Part shown: piece by piece, positions 30,921-38,035 of the stretch
Layout: the number at the start of each line of letters is the position of its first letter
How positions within the stretch are numbered: position 1 is the first letter of the stretch
NCBI GenBank assembly: GCA_022803075.1
Contig: JAFFTF010000003.1
Coordinates: 1-38,035, forward strand
From: Micrococcales bacterium 31B
GTDB taxonomy: Bacteria; Actinomycetota; Actinomycetes; Actinomycetales; Dermabacteraceae
Reading direction: 5' to 3'
DNA length: 38,035 nt
The notes under the pieces: generated by a model
Databases searched by the model: none
Seen by the model: only the letters and a program-made list of their open reading frames with translations
What the model was told of the DNA's origin: nothing
Translations under genes and position numbers: made by a program

Positions 30921-30938
30921 CCGGCCACGCGTGGCCGG
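30921..30938 (-). terminator. Palindrome after the YchJ-like gene
   Basis: CCGGCCACGCGTGGCCGG is a perfect 18-bp palindrome 55 bases past the stop of the minus-strand operon, able to form a 7-bp hairpin with a CGCG loop. There is no U-run; it could be a terminator or a protein site. Confidence 0.45.
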
Positions 30939-30992
30939 GGCGTCCGCGCTAATCGCCCCAGTGTGGCACAGGCGCGTGCCGCTCGTTGCGGG

Positions 30993-31346
30993 TTATTCGA
31001 AGATGCCGCCGTCGACGTACACCCAGCGCCCGTCGACCCGCTCGAACCGCGAGCGCTCGTGCATCACGCCGTGCCCGGCGTCGCAGAGGTAGGTGGCGCG
31101 AAACTCGACGATGCCGAACTCGTCGTGCTCGCCGCCCGCGACCGTGTCGACGATCTGCAGGGCCCGCCACCGCGGATTGTTGTCGAGGTTGACATCGCTC
31201 GGCAGGGTGCGCGGGTGCCACGTGGCGATGATCCAGTCGAGGTCGCCGCGCCGGTAGGCCTCGAACCGCGAGCGCATGAGCGCCTCGGCGGTGGCGGGCC
31301 ACTCGGTGGGGTCGGGCGCGGCGGGCGCGTCGGGCTGATCTGGCAT
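30993..31346 (-). CDS. YchJ-like (UPF0225) NTF2-fold protein without SEC-C motif
   Basis: A 117-residue protein matching the central domain of YchJ: ALMRSRFEAYRRGDLDWIIATWHP, then VEFRATY and HERSRFERVDGRWVYVDG. The Cys-rich SEC-C zinc motifs usual at the ends of YchJ are missing. Its ATG follows the stop of the flavin monooxygenase gene by one base, so it is probably translated with it. The family's function is not established to my knowledge. Confidence 0.85.
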   Translation of the reverse strand: MPDQPDAPAAPDPTEWPATAEALMRSRFEAYRRGDLDWIIATWHPRTLPSDVNLDNNPRWRALQIVDTVAGGEHDEFGIVEFRATYLCDAGHGVMHERSRFERVDGRWVYVDGGIFE

Positions 31347-31347
31347 G

Positions 31348-32670
31348 TCAGAAATCTAGCAAATTGCCGCGCAGGTTGCCGTCGCCGTACTCGCGCCGCA
31401 GCAGGCCGCGGCGGCGCAGCACGGGCACGAGCTGGTCGAGCATGCGATGCACCGTCACGGGGTGCAGGTCGCCCGAGAAGATGAACCCGTCGTTGTTCGC
31501 GACCTCGCCGAACTCCTCGATGTAGTCGGCGATCTGTTCGGCCGTGCCGACCCAGCCCGCGCGGTCGGCGGCCCGCCCCTTGCGCGCGTGCCGCACGAGC
31601 AGTTCGCGCAGCGTGTGGTCGGCAAACGACTCGGCTCCCGCGAGCAGCCCCTTGATCGAGCCCCGCGACACGTGATCGCCGAACAGGGCCTCGGGGTCGA
31701 GGGGGCTCTCCCAATCGAGGCCCGTCAGGTCGGTTTCGAGGTCGCTCGACTGACCCAACAAAATGGCGGCAAGCTGCTCGTCGCTGGGGTTTTCGCTGGC
31801 CGCGACGATGCGGTCTACCTCGTCGTCGCTCGCGACGATCTCGGGTTTGAAGACGAACAGGGTTTTGATATCGGACGCGGCCCGCCCCGCCGCGAGTGCC
31901 GCCTCGACCACCTTTTGCCGGTAGCCCGTCACCGAGTCGACGGTCAACGGAGCGAGCGCGAGCTGCACCGTCGATTGCGCGCCGGCGAAGCCGATACCCC
32001 GCGGCGACCCGCCGGGCGAGACGATCACGGGGTCGCCGTCGTCGAACGGCACGGCGTTCAGCGGGCCCGCGACCTCGTAGTACTCGCCCCGGTGCTGAAA
32101 GGCGTCGATGCGGGTCGAGTCGGCGAAACGGCCGGTCTCGGGGTCGTTGATGTAGGCACCCTCGCCCCACGAATGCCACAGCTGGCGCACGACGCGCGCC
32201 CATTCGTCGGCGCGGTCATAGGCCTGGTCGTGGCCGAGCTGCGGCACACCGAAGTGGCGACTGCTCGCGGTGTCGGTGACCACGTTGAGCCCGTAGCGGC
32301 CACCGCTCAGGTGGTGCAGGGTGGCTGCCTGGCGCGCGGCCAGGTATGGGGGCGTCGCACCGGGGTTGATGGTGGGCACGAAGCCGAGGTGCCGCGTGGC
32401 GTTCAGCAGGTACGGCACGAGCAGCAGGGGGTCGTGCTTGGGGCCTCCGTAGGCGCCGCGTACGCGCAGGTCGATGGCCTGCTCGCTGCCGAGCGAGAGG
32501 GCGTCCTCCAAAATCACGAGGTCGAGACCGGCCTGCTCCAGCTGCTGCACGGCCTGCACGTAGAGGTCGGGGCGCTTCCAGTCGTAGCCCCAGCGATAGT
32601 CCTCGCGGCCCCAGGCCTGGGGGCCAAAGCCGCGCGAGAAAAACCAGCCGAAGTGTTGCAAACGGGCCAC
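31348..32670 (-). CDS. LLM-class flavin-dependent monooxygenase, NtaA/SnaA/DszA-like
   Basis: A 440-residue FMN-reductase-dependent monooxygenase of the bacterial luciferase-like fold. Landmarks of the NtaA/SnaA/SoxA/DszA branch include FVPTINPGATPPYLAARQ, HHLSGGRYGLNVVT, HGEYYEVAGP-like HRGEYYEVAGP and VIVSPGGSPRGIGFA. Members attack compounds such as nitrilotriacetate, dibenzothiophene sulfone or dimethyl sulfide. It starts at GTG with AAAGGA seven bases upstream, 11 bp after the metY-like gene. This neighbour suggests organosulfur use, but the substrate is unknown. No flavin reductase gene is adjacent. Confidence 0.88.
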   Translation of the reverse strand: MARLQHFGWFFSRGFGPQAWGREDYRWGYDWKRPDLYVQAVQQLEQAGLDLVILEDALSLGSEQAIDLRVRGAYGGPKHDPLLLVPYLLNATRHLGFVPTINPGATPPYLAARQAATLHHLSGGRYGLNVVTDTASSRHFGVPQLGHDQAYDRADEWARVVRQLWHSWGEGAYINDPETGRFADSTRIDAFQHRGEYYEVAGPLNAVPFDDGDPVIVSPGGSPRGIGFAGAQSTVQLALAPLTVDSVTGYRQKVVEAALAAGRAASDIKTLFVFKPEIVASDDEVDRIVAASENPSDEQLAAILLGQSSDLETDLTGLDWESPLDPEALFGDHVSRGSIKGLLAGAESFADHTLRELLVRHARKGRAADRAGWVGTAEQIADYIEEFGEVANNDGFIFSGDLHPVTVHRMLDQLVPVLRRRGLLRREYGDGNLRGNLLDF

Positions 32671-32681
32671 GGGGGCGTCCT

Positions 32682-33896
32682 TTACGAAGAGTGGATCGAG
32701 TACGGGGCGGTCAGGGCCTGGTCGAGGTCGGCGGTGAGATCGCCGATGTCTTCGATGCCGACCGAGAGGCGCAGGGTGCCGGGGCCGATGCCGCGCGCCG
32801 CGAGGTCGGCGGGTTCGACGTGCGTGTGGGTCGTGCTCGCGGGGTGCATGATGAGCGAGCGCACGTCGCCGAGGTGGGTCATGTGGCTGAACAGCTGAAC
32901 GCGATTGACCACGGAGCGCGCCGCCTCGAGGCCGCCGTGCAGGGTCACGAGCAGCACCGCGCCCTGGCCGCGGGGCAGGTAACGCTGGGCGAGGTCATAG
33001 CCCGCGTCGCCTTCGAGGCCGCAATAGTGCACGCTCGCGACTTCGGGCCGGTCGCGCAGCCACGCCGCGACCGCGAGGGCGTTGTGGCTGTGCTCGCGCA
33101 TCCGTAGCGAGAGCGTCTCCATGCCCTGGGCCAGCAGGAAAGCGTTGAAGGCGGAGAGGGTGGGGCCGAGGCGTCCGGCGAGCTCGCGGGCGCGCTGCCC
33201 AAACTCGGGCAGGGTGCCGGCGTCGATCACGACGCCGCCGAGGCTCGAACCGTGGCCCGAGAGGTACTTGCTGGTGGAGTGCACCACGACGTCGGCGCCG
33301 TGCTCGATGGGTCGCAGCAGGTAGGGCGTGGCGAGGGTGTTGTCGACGAGCAGGGCCGCGCCGGCCTCGTGGGCGATCTCGGCCATCAGCGCGAAGTCGG
33401 GAACGTCGTTGCGGGGGTTGGGAATCGATTCGACGAACACCACTCGCGTGCGGTCGGTGAGCGCGGCGCGCAGGGCGGCGGGGTCGCTGGGGTCGGCGAC
33501 GAAGGTCGCGTCGATGCCAAAGCGCGAGAAGTCGTCGGTGAGCAGGCCGCGAGTGCCCTCATAGATGCTCGACGCCGAGACCACGTGGTCTCCCGCCGAG
33601 AGCAGGGTGAGAAACGCAATCGAGAGCGCCGCCTGCCCGCTCGCCACGGCGAGGGCGTCGACTCCGCCTTCGAGGCCCGCGAGCTTGCGCTCGACGGCCG
33701 CGACGGTGGGGTTGCCGTAGCGCGAATAGAAGAAGCCGTCGGCGTCGCCGCTGAAGCGGTCGCGGGCCTCCTCGAAGCTATCGAACAGAAACCCGTTGGT
33801 GAGGTAGATCGGAGTGATGCGCGCGCCCGCGGACTCCTGCGTGAATCCTCCGTGCACTTGGGCGGTCGAAAACCCTGCCTGGGTGGGGGCGGTCAT
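32682..33896 (-). CDS. metY: O-acetylhomoserine sulfhydrylase-like PLP enzyme (Cys/Met metabolism family)
   Basis: A 404-residue member of the Cys/Met PLP-dependent family. The cofactor lysine is Lys210 in HSTSKYLSGHG; YSRYGNPT (Tyr57-Thr64), LAVASGQAA and the C-terminal HPASTTH and RLSVGIED segments are also present. The HMTHLGDVRSLIMHPASTTH block and RLSVGIEDI ending fit O-acetylhomoserine sulfhydrylase better than cystathionine gamma-synthase, though a gamma-lyase cannot be excluded. The reaction would be sulfide plus O-acetylhomoserine to homocysteine. The ATG at 33896, five bases after AAGGAG, is preferred over a GTG two codons upstream that overlaps the ribosome site. First gene of a three-gene operon. 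Confidence 0.87.
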   Translation of the reverse strand: MTAPTQAGFSTAQVHGGFTQESAGARITPIYLTNGFLFDSFEEARDRFSGDADGFFYSRYGNPTVAAVERKLAGLEGGVDALAVASGQAALSIAFLTLLSAGDHVVSASSIYEGTRGLLTDDFSRFGIDATFVADPSDPAALRAALTDRTRVVFVESIPNPRNDVPDFALMAEIAHEAGAALLVDNTLATPYLLRPIEHGADVVVHSTSKYLSGHGSSLGGVVIDAGTLPEFGQRARELAGRLGPTLSAFNAFLLAQGMETLSLRMREHSHNALAVAAWLRDRPEVASVHYCGLEGDAGYDLAQRYLPRGQGAVLLVTLHGGLEAARSVVNRVQLFSHMTHLGDVRSLIMHPASTTHTHVEPADLAARGIGPGTLRLSVGIEDIGDLTADLDQALTAPYSIHSS

Positions 33897-34229
33897 AATC
33901 ACTCCTTCGGGTACCGGGTGTAGGTGTAAGAGTGCTTCGAGAGTACGCTCGCGGCCGTGCTCGCGCCGCCCGCGCGTTCATCATCGGTCACCGGGCGGGA
34001 AATGCACGGTCATAACCGCAGTTCGGGGCGGTTAGGCGGTCACTTCGTGGGTGCCGTGGAGGGTATATTTTGCGAGGGCGGACGCTCCGGCCACCTGTTG
34101 GCCGCGCAACATTCGTATCGCTGCAGTTTTGCCCGTTGCAGCGAGGCGATATGGTGGAAGTACGCCAGGGTGAATTGCGCCTTGAGGTTTTTGCTACTGC
34201 CCTGAAGAAAGTATCGCCCGTTGAGCACC
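33897..34229. other. Divergent intergenic region between metY and the acyltransferase gene (333 bp)
   Basis: No gene is seen. It holds the metY ribosome site, an inverted repeat (34013-34034) and a TATATT hexamer at 34064-34069 that could be a -10 for the plus-strand gene. I could not fit a SAM riboswitch here. Confidence 0.5.
34013..34034. promoter_or_regulatory. Inverted repeat in the metY/acyltransferase divergent region
   Basis: TAACCGC-N8-GCGGTTA is a perfect 7-bp dyad ~120 bases upstream of metY. It is a good candidate operator for a dimeric regulator of either gene. Confidence 0.45.
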
Positions 34230-35369
34230 ATGCAGAGTGCCGCATTGACTGCCAAACTCACTTCTGCGCCCCGTGCCGGGGGGCGGACGGACTGCTTTGA
34301 TTTCTTGCGCCTATGGGCGGCGGCGAGCGTCGTACTCGTGCACACCGTGGTGCATCTGAAGGGCGAGTTCTTCTTCATCCAGGGCAGTTGGATCTACTTC
34401 AAGTTTGACGGCGTCGCCATGTTTTTCATCATGAGCGGCCTCATGATCTTTGGCTCGGCAACCACCTGGGCGCAGAAGAAGCGTCCCTGGTGGGCGTTTT
34501 ATGCCAACCGTGGGCTGCGCATCATACCCGCCATCTACACGTACCTGCTGACCGCCGTCGCCGTCCTGGCCGTCCTGGGATTCATCACGTGGGGCACTCT
34601 CCAGCATTCGACATTCTGGCGCTGGGTGGTGCAAAACCTCACGCTCACCAATGTGTATGCCCCGCCCGAGTTTCACGGCTTCGGCGTCGGCAACCCCAAT
34701 GGCAGCCTCTGGACGATTCCCGTAGAGGTCAGCTTCTACCTCGTGGTGCCGCTGCTGGCGCTCGCAGCCCTCCGAAACTGGGCGGTAACCAACACCGTGG
34801 TGTGGGTGGTGGCCTTGGCCGCGCTGGTGACGTCGCTGGTACCCGGCTGGGCATCCACCATGTTTGGACCCCTCCAGCCCTTCGTCACGTTCTCGTTCCT
34901 CCCGTACCTGTACCTGTTCTGGTTGGGCGCGAATCTGCGTCGCTATTGGCGGCCGTGGATGGTGAACTGGTGGGCCTGCGCCGGTGCGGTCGTACTGCAC
35001 TTTGCCCTCTGGTTCTGGCGGCTCGGAGAAGTCGGTACCTCTGCGGGTCTGAAGGCCGCGCTGCAAGCCGTTCCGCTCGCGTACATCATCATGTGCGTGG
35101 GAACGGCCGGTCCGGCGTTCCTGCATCGCTTCACGCAGCGCCTCGGAGATCTCTCCTTCGGCATCTATATTTGGCACATGCTGATCGTCAACGTGTTGAT
35201 CCACGTGGGTTTGCGCGACTCCACCCTGAACGGCACCCTCAAGGTGTGCATCGGGCTGGCCATCAGCGCCGCCGTTGCGTACGTGTCGTGGCATGTCATC
35301 GAAAAACCTGCGCTGCGCCGCAAGCCCATGACCTCGCGTGACAGCGACGCCGCCACGCCCTCCCCGTAG
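34230..35369 (+). CDS. Acyltransferase 3 (OafA/YrhL-like) membrane protein
   Basis: A 379-residue integral membrane acyltransferase with about ten hydrophobic segments. It begins with the family motif FDFLRLWAAASVVLVHTVVH, including the likely catalytic His, and contains GSLWTIPVEVSFYLVVPLL and FGIYIWHMLIVN, both typical. Members O-acylate surface polysaccharides or other envelope molecules. The ATG at 34230 is chosen; a TTG three codons upstream is equally possible, and neither has a strong ribosome site. It is divergent from metY, and the acceptor is unknown. Confidence 0.9.
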   Translation: MQSAALTAKLTSAPRAGGRTDCFDFLRLWAAASVVLVHTVVHLKGEFFFIQGSWIYFKFDGVAMFFIMSGLMIFGSATTWAQKKRPWWAFYANRGLRIIPAIYTYLLTAVAVLAVLGFITWGTLQHSTFWRWVVQNLTLTNVYAPPEFHGFGVGNPNGSLWTIPVEVSFYLVVPLLALAALRNWAVTNTVVWVVALAALVTSLVPGWASTMFGPLQPFVTFSFLPYLYLFWLGANLRRYWRPWMVNWWACAGAVVLHFALWFWRLGEVGTSAGLKAALQAVPLAYIIMCVGTAGPAFLHRFTQRLGDLSFGIYIWHMLIVNVLIHVGLRDSTLNGTLKVCIGLAISAAVAYVSWHVIEKPALRRKPMTSRDSDAATPSP

Positions 35370-35520
35370 GCGCGTATCTCGGGCGAGCATGGGGGGTTCT
35401 CCCCCTGTTGCGCGGTTGCGCGCCGAACTAGCCTGTCCCTAGCGCCCCGCCCCTACGCACCTGTTGCGTGCAGACAGCGGCGGCGAAAACGGGCGAAGAC
35501 ATCGAGGTTCGGGGGCAGAC

Positions 35521-35871
35521 ATGAGGCGACGACAACCAGCCATTCAGCACGCGGGGGCGTGCGTGACGACGCGCAACGTGGCCCTGGGCCTCGCACCGAT
35601 CCGCTGGTTGGACCGCGAGGCCGGGGCCAGGGCCCCCGACAGCGGCTGGCGACTCCTCAGCGCCGTCGATACCACCGAGTACCTGAGCGATGGCAACAAC
35701 TGGGTGGTGGTGGACTACCGCGAGTTGAGCGCACTGGAGCCGATGCTGCTGGCGGTGTGGGATTTCCCGGTTGGCAGCCAGCTCGAGTTGGTCCGCGACG
35801 GCGAACCGCACTTCGTTGACCTGCGCACGGGCCGCTCGATTCCGCGCGAATCGCTCGCCGTGTTGCAATAG
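35521..35871 (+). CDS. DUF2185 (Imm33-like) protein
   Basis: A 116-residue protein. The segment IRWLDREAGARAPDSGWRLL followed by EYLSDGNNWVVVDY, then the PVGSQLE turn, matches my memory of DUF2185, a family grouped with predicted toxin immunity proteins (Imm33). No toxin gene is seen next to it. The ATG at 35521 is chosen because the preceding in-frame start lacks a ribosome site; a GGGGG run lies seven bases before. A membrane protein gene follows 53 bp downstream. Confidence 0.7.
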   Translation: MRRRQPAIQHAGACVTTRNVALGLAPIRWLDREAGARAPDSGWRLLSAVDTTEYLSDGNNWVVVDYRELSALEPMLLAVWDFPVGSQLELVRDGEPHFVDLRTGRSIPRESLAVLQ

Positions 35872-35924
35872 AGGTGCCCGCGGGGTGACGCCAGCGCACC
35901 CCTTGCCTCGTAACCTAGGAACCC

Positions 35925-36806
35925 ATGAAGCCCCCGCCCCGCCGCCGCTCCCTGCGCCCGTTCCTGCGCAGCATGGGCCGCGAACTGACGCCACCGTATG
36001 TGGTCGCGTTGGTGATTCTGACCGCGGGCACGGTCGCGGGAATCGTGCAGAGTCTCGCGGACGCGGGCGGAGATCGGCTGCTGCCTCAACTTATGCAGGC
36101 TGGCCCCTCCCTCGTGTGTGTGGTCGGGTTGATCGAGGCCGCCGTGCGCAGAAATCACGTCGATGGCAAGACCCGAGTGTTCATCCGTGGCGTCGCGTTC
36201 CCCCTCGGCTTCGTAGCTATGATCTCGCTCGTGGCTCCGCTGTTCGCGTATCTGCCGCTGGGCCGTTCGGCAGTTCTCGCCGCCCGCGCGGAACGCCGCG
36301 GCAGTCATTATTGGTGGCCCAGCGACATGGAGTACACCGACATTGTGGTCCTGCCCATTGTCCTGCTGCTGATCACGGGCCTCACGTTGGGTGCCGCAAT
36401 GCTGTGCCTGTACTGGCCGCTCGCGCGCCGCTCGCTTGAACTTGAGCACGCCCGCGCTCAGGGCGCAGCCGCCCGGCGCCGCGCCCAGTGGGATGCGCTG
36501 CCCCTGCTCGGAGTTTCCCTCGGGGTGCTGGGCTGGGCGGGGGCGGCAGTTACGAGCGGACGCGCCTACGACCTGCAGTTGCCGGAAGCCCTTGATCGGC
36601 TGAACTACCTCTCGGTCGACCCCCTGGCCCCTTATATCGTGGCCTATCTCGTGTCGGTCCTCGCCGTGTGCCTGGGGGTGCTGATGGTGCTCGTCGGCTT
36701 GCCGTTGCGGGTCAAGACGCTCGTGCGGCGCGTCCGCGTGGCGCGTGAACTGGCGCAACAACGAGACGCGCTGCGCGGCAACCGTTCGGGACCGCGCCGC
36801 TATTAG
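35925..36806 (+). CDS. Unrecognised multi-pass membrane protein
   Basis: A 293-residue protein that I do not recognise. It has five or six hydrophobic segments at roughly 24-44, 60-75 (weak), 90-112, 140-165, 192-210 and 235-263. A basic N-terminus (MKPPPRRRSLRPFLRS) and a very basic C-terminal tail suggest both ends may face the cytoplasm. An Arg/Ala/Glu-rich stretch (ELEHARAQGAAARRRAQ) links helices 4 and 5. It lies 53 bp after the DUF2185 gene on the same strand, so the two may be co-transcribed. Confidence 0.75.
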   Translation: MKPPPRRRSLRPFLRSMGRELTPPYVVALVILTAGTVAGIVQSLADAGGDRLLPQLMQAGPSLVCVVGLIEAAVRRNHVDGKTRVFIRGVAFPLGFVAMISLVAPLFAYLPLGRSAVLAARAERRGSHYWWPSDMEYTDIVVLPIVLLLITGLTLGAAMLCLYWPLARRSLELEHARAQGAAARRRAQWDALPLLGVSLGVLGWAGAAVTSGRAYDLQLPEALDRLNYLSVDPLAPYIVAYLVSVLAVCLGVLMVLVGLPLRVKTLVRRVRVARELAQQRDALRGNRSGPRRY

Positions 36807-36908
36807 TGCCGTGCCTCGCAAATCTGCTGAGGCCGAAGCGGGCGCACGTTAATTATTTTTGCAGGCCCCATCGAGTGAATTGTCAATCTCAGCAGTAAAC
36901 GTCAGATG

Positions 36909-36937
36909 TATGAGATATAAATCTTAGGTAACTCATA
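36909..36937. promoter_or_regulatory. AT-rich upstream region and inverted repeat before the SGNH esterase gene
   Basis: TATGAG (36909-36914) and CTCATA (36932-36937) form an inverted repeat with a 17-base spacer containing TATAAA. A further TATACG hexamer (36944-36949) lies 21 bases before the start codon. The stretch 36840-36950 is markedly AT-rich for this window and likely holds the promoter. Confidence 0.4.
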
Positions 36938-36970
36938 GTCACTTATACGCACCCTCAATGGGGAGGACAC

Positions 36971-38035
36971 GTGCAACTCATTAATCTCTTTCCACTGGTG
37001 CCCGAGGGCCCGGAGGCGCGCATTCTCTTTCTGGGCGACTCGGTCACTGCGGCCGGGCACTTCGTGAATCACATCGCCCAGCACCTTTTGGCGCATTTTC
37101 CCGAGCGTGAACTCTCGATTCTCAACCTGGGCCTGCCGAGCGAAACCGTGAGCGGACTCTCCGAAACCGAGCAGCCGTTCCCTCGCCCCAGCCTCATTCA
37201 GCGCCTCGACCGGGTACTCAACGAAACCCTGCCTGACCTCGTGATCGCCTCGTACGGTCTCAACGACGCGATCTTCGCCCCGTTCGACGAGCAGCGCTTC
37301 GCCGCCTATCAGCGCGGCATGCGGCAGTTGGCCGCCGCCGTCACCCGCCGCGATGTTCCGCTCGCGCTGTGGACCCCGCCCCCGTTTTGCGGTTCCGCCC
37401 TGGGCCCAGAGATTACTGTTCCCGACGGTCGCCCCCTGCAGGAGTACAGTTTTCGCCAACCGTTCGCGGGCTACGATGCCGTTCTCGAACGCTACCGAAC
37501 CTGGCTGCTCGATGGAGGCGTGCCCGAGGCGCAGGTCGTGGTCGACACCCGCGCGTGGTTCGACGCCACTACCCCGCTCCCCGGGACGAGCGATGGCATC
37601 CACCCCGACGAGCGCGGACACGCGGTCATCGCGCAGGCTCTGCTCGCCGACGTTTTCGGTATCACCCTCTCGTCTCCCCCCGAGCAGCCCCTCGACCCCG
37701 AGGTGATCGACTGGGTGCACCGCCCCTCAGTCGCCCTGCGCGAGGAATGCGGTCACACAAACCCGGGGGTCACGGCCGACGCCACCAGCTCGGCGTCCGC
37801 CCTCAAAGCCGCCCGAGCGGCCCGGCCCGCGCTCGTGGCACGGCTCGCCCCGCAGCGCGATGCGGTACGCACCCGCGATCTCGACTACGGCACGCGGCAC
37901 GAGTTCTGGTTCGCGGGCCGCGAGGCCATCGTGGTCACCCCCGAGCGCCCCCACGGCAAGTGGGCGCTACGCACCGAGTTCTTCGGCGCGTTTGACGAGG
38001 TAGATCGCGAACTCGTGCGGCGCGGCTGGACCCTC
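36971..38035 (+). CDS. SGNH/GDSL esterase, probably fused to an alpha/beta hydrolase (partial)
   Basis: The frame is open from a GTG at 36971, with GGGAGGA five bases upstream, to the window end: 355 codons and no stop. There is no signal peptide. Residues ~1-230 form an SGNH hydrolase: Ser24 in FLGDSVT, Gly in LGLPSE, Asn98 in YGLND, and Asp208/His211 in DGIHPDERGH. From about residue 300 the sequence (RHEFWFAGREAIVVTPERPHG, then WALRTEFFGAFDEVD) resembles the start of an alpha/beta hydrolase of the kind found fused to or beside GDSL esterases. Both parts suggest ester or carbohydrate-ester hydrolysis. The second domain's identity is uncertain because it is cut off. Confidence 0.85.
   Translation, partial: MQLINLFPLVPEGPEARILFLGDSVTAAGHFVNHIAQHLLAHFPERELSILNLGLPSETVSGLSETEQPFPRPSLIQRLDRVLNETLPDLVIASYGLNDAIFAPFDEQRFAAYQRGMRQLAAAVTRRDVPLALWTPPPFCGSALGPEITVPDGRPLQEYSFRQPFAGYDAVLERYRTWLLDGGVPEAQVVVDTRAWFDATTPLPGTSDGIHPDERGHAVIAQALLADVFGITLSSPPEQPLDPEVIDWVHRPSVALREECGHTNPGVTADATSSASALKAARAARPALVARLAPQRDAVRTRDLDYGTRHEFWFAGREAIVVTPERPHGKWALRTEFFGAFDEVDRELVRRGWTL

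Noticed and set aside
30921-30938. Restriction or recombination site
   Set aside because: The palindrome contains MluI- and EaeI-like sequences, but there is nothing around it to suggest an attachment site; a hairpin after the operon is simpler.
33897-34229. SAM riboswitch upstream of metY
   Set aside because: I could not find the conserved core of SAM-I, SAM-II or SAM-IV on the minus strand; only a short dyad is seen.

Overview
This is high-GC DNA with actinobacterial habits: GC-rich third codon positions, Ala-rich signal peptides, substrate-binding lipoproteins with (near) twin-arginine leaders, a fused OppD-OppF ATPase, and GC-rich hairpin terminators often lacking a U-run. I infer an Actinomycetota chromosome, plausibly Micrococcales/Microbacteriaceae. 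The genus cannot be fixed from the window alone. I see no tRNA, rRNA, CRISPR array, integrase or transposase.

Layout. (1) 1-10 kb, minus strand: a partial secreted Ig-repeat protein, then two paralogous secreted chymotrypsin-fold (S1) proteases. The second carries nine Ig-like domains between its catalytic domain and its C-terminus. (2) 10-17.5 kb, minus strand: an oligopeptide ABC importer, ordered oppA1-oppB-oppC-oppDF-oppA2 in transcription order. (3) 17.6-20.6 kb: an aldo/keto reductase (minus), divergent from pgi (plus). (4) 20.7-25.2 kb, plus strand: two paralogous secreted subtilisins (S8), one ending in a membrane anchor and one in a repeat domain. (5) 25.2-28.8 kb: a convergent intergenic tandem-repeat block, then a minus-strand amidase/flavin amino-acid monooxygenase pair resembling DavA/DavB of lysine catabolism, and a VOC-fold protein. 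(6) 29-34 kb: a GntP gluconate permease (plus), a second VOC protein, and a metY-like/flavin monooxygenase/YchJ-like operon (minus). (7) 34.2-38 kb, plus strand: acyltransferase-3, a DUF2185 protein, an unknown membrane protein, and an SGNH esterase cut by the window end.

How it may fit together. Four secreted proteases, an oligopeptide importer with two binding proteins, a probable lysine-degradation pair and a sulfur amino-acid operon suggest a peptide-scavenging region; this is inference from gene content. The most notable signal is a C-terminal domain of four to five ~42-47-residue units with a W-x3-G-[FY]-P-x-P signature. It is shared, with unit order conserved, by two S1 proteases and one unrelated-fold S8 protease. 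I do not recognise it as a named family. It may be a surface- or matrix-attachment module that has been shuffled between protease folds.
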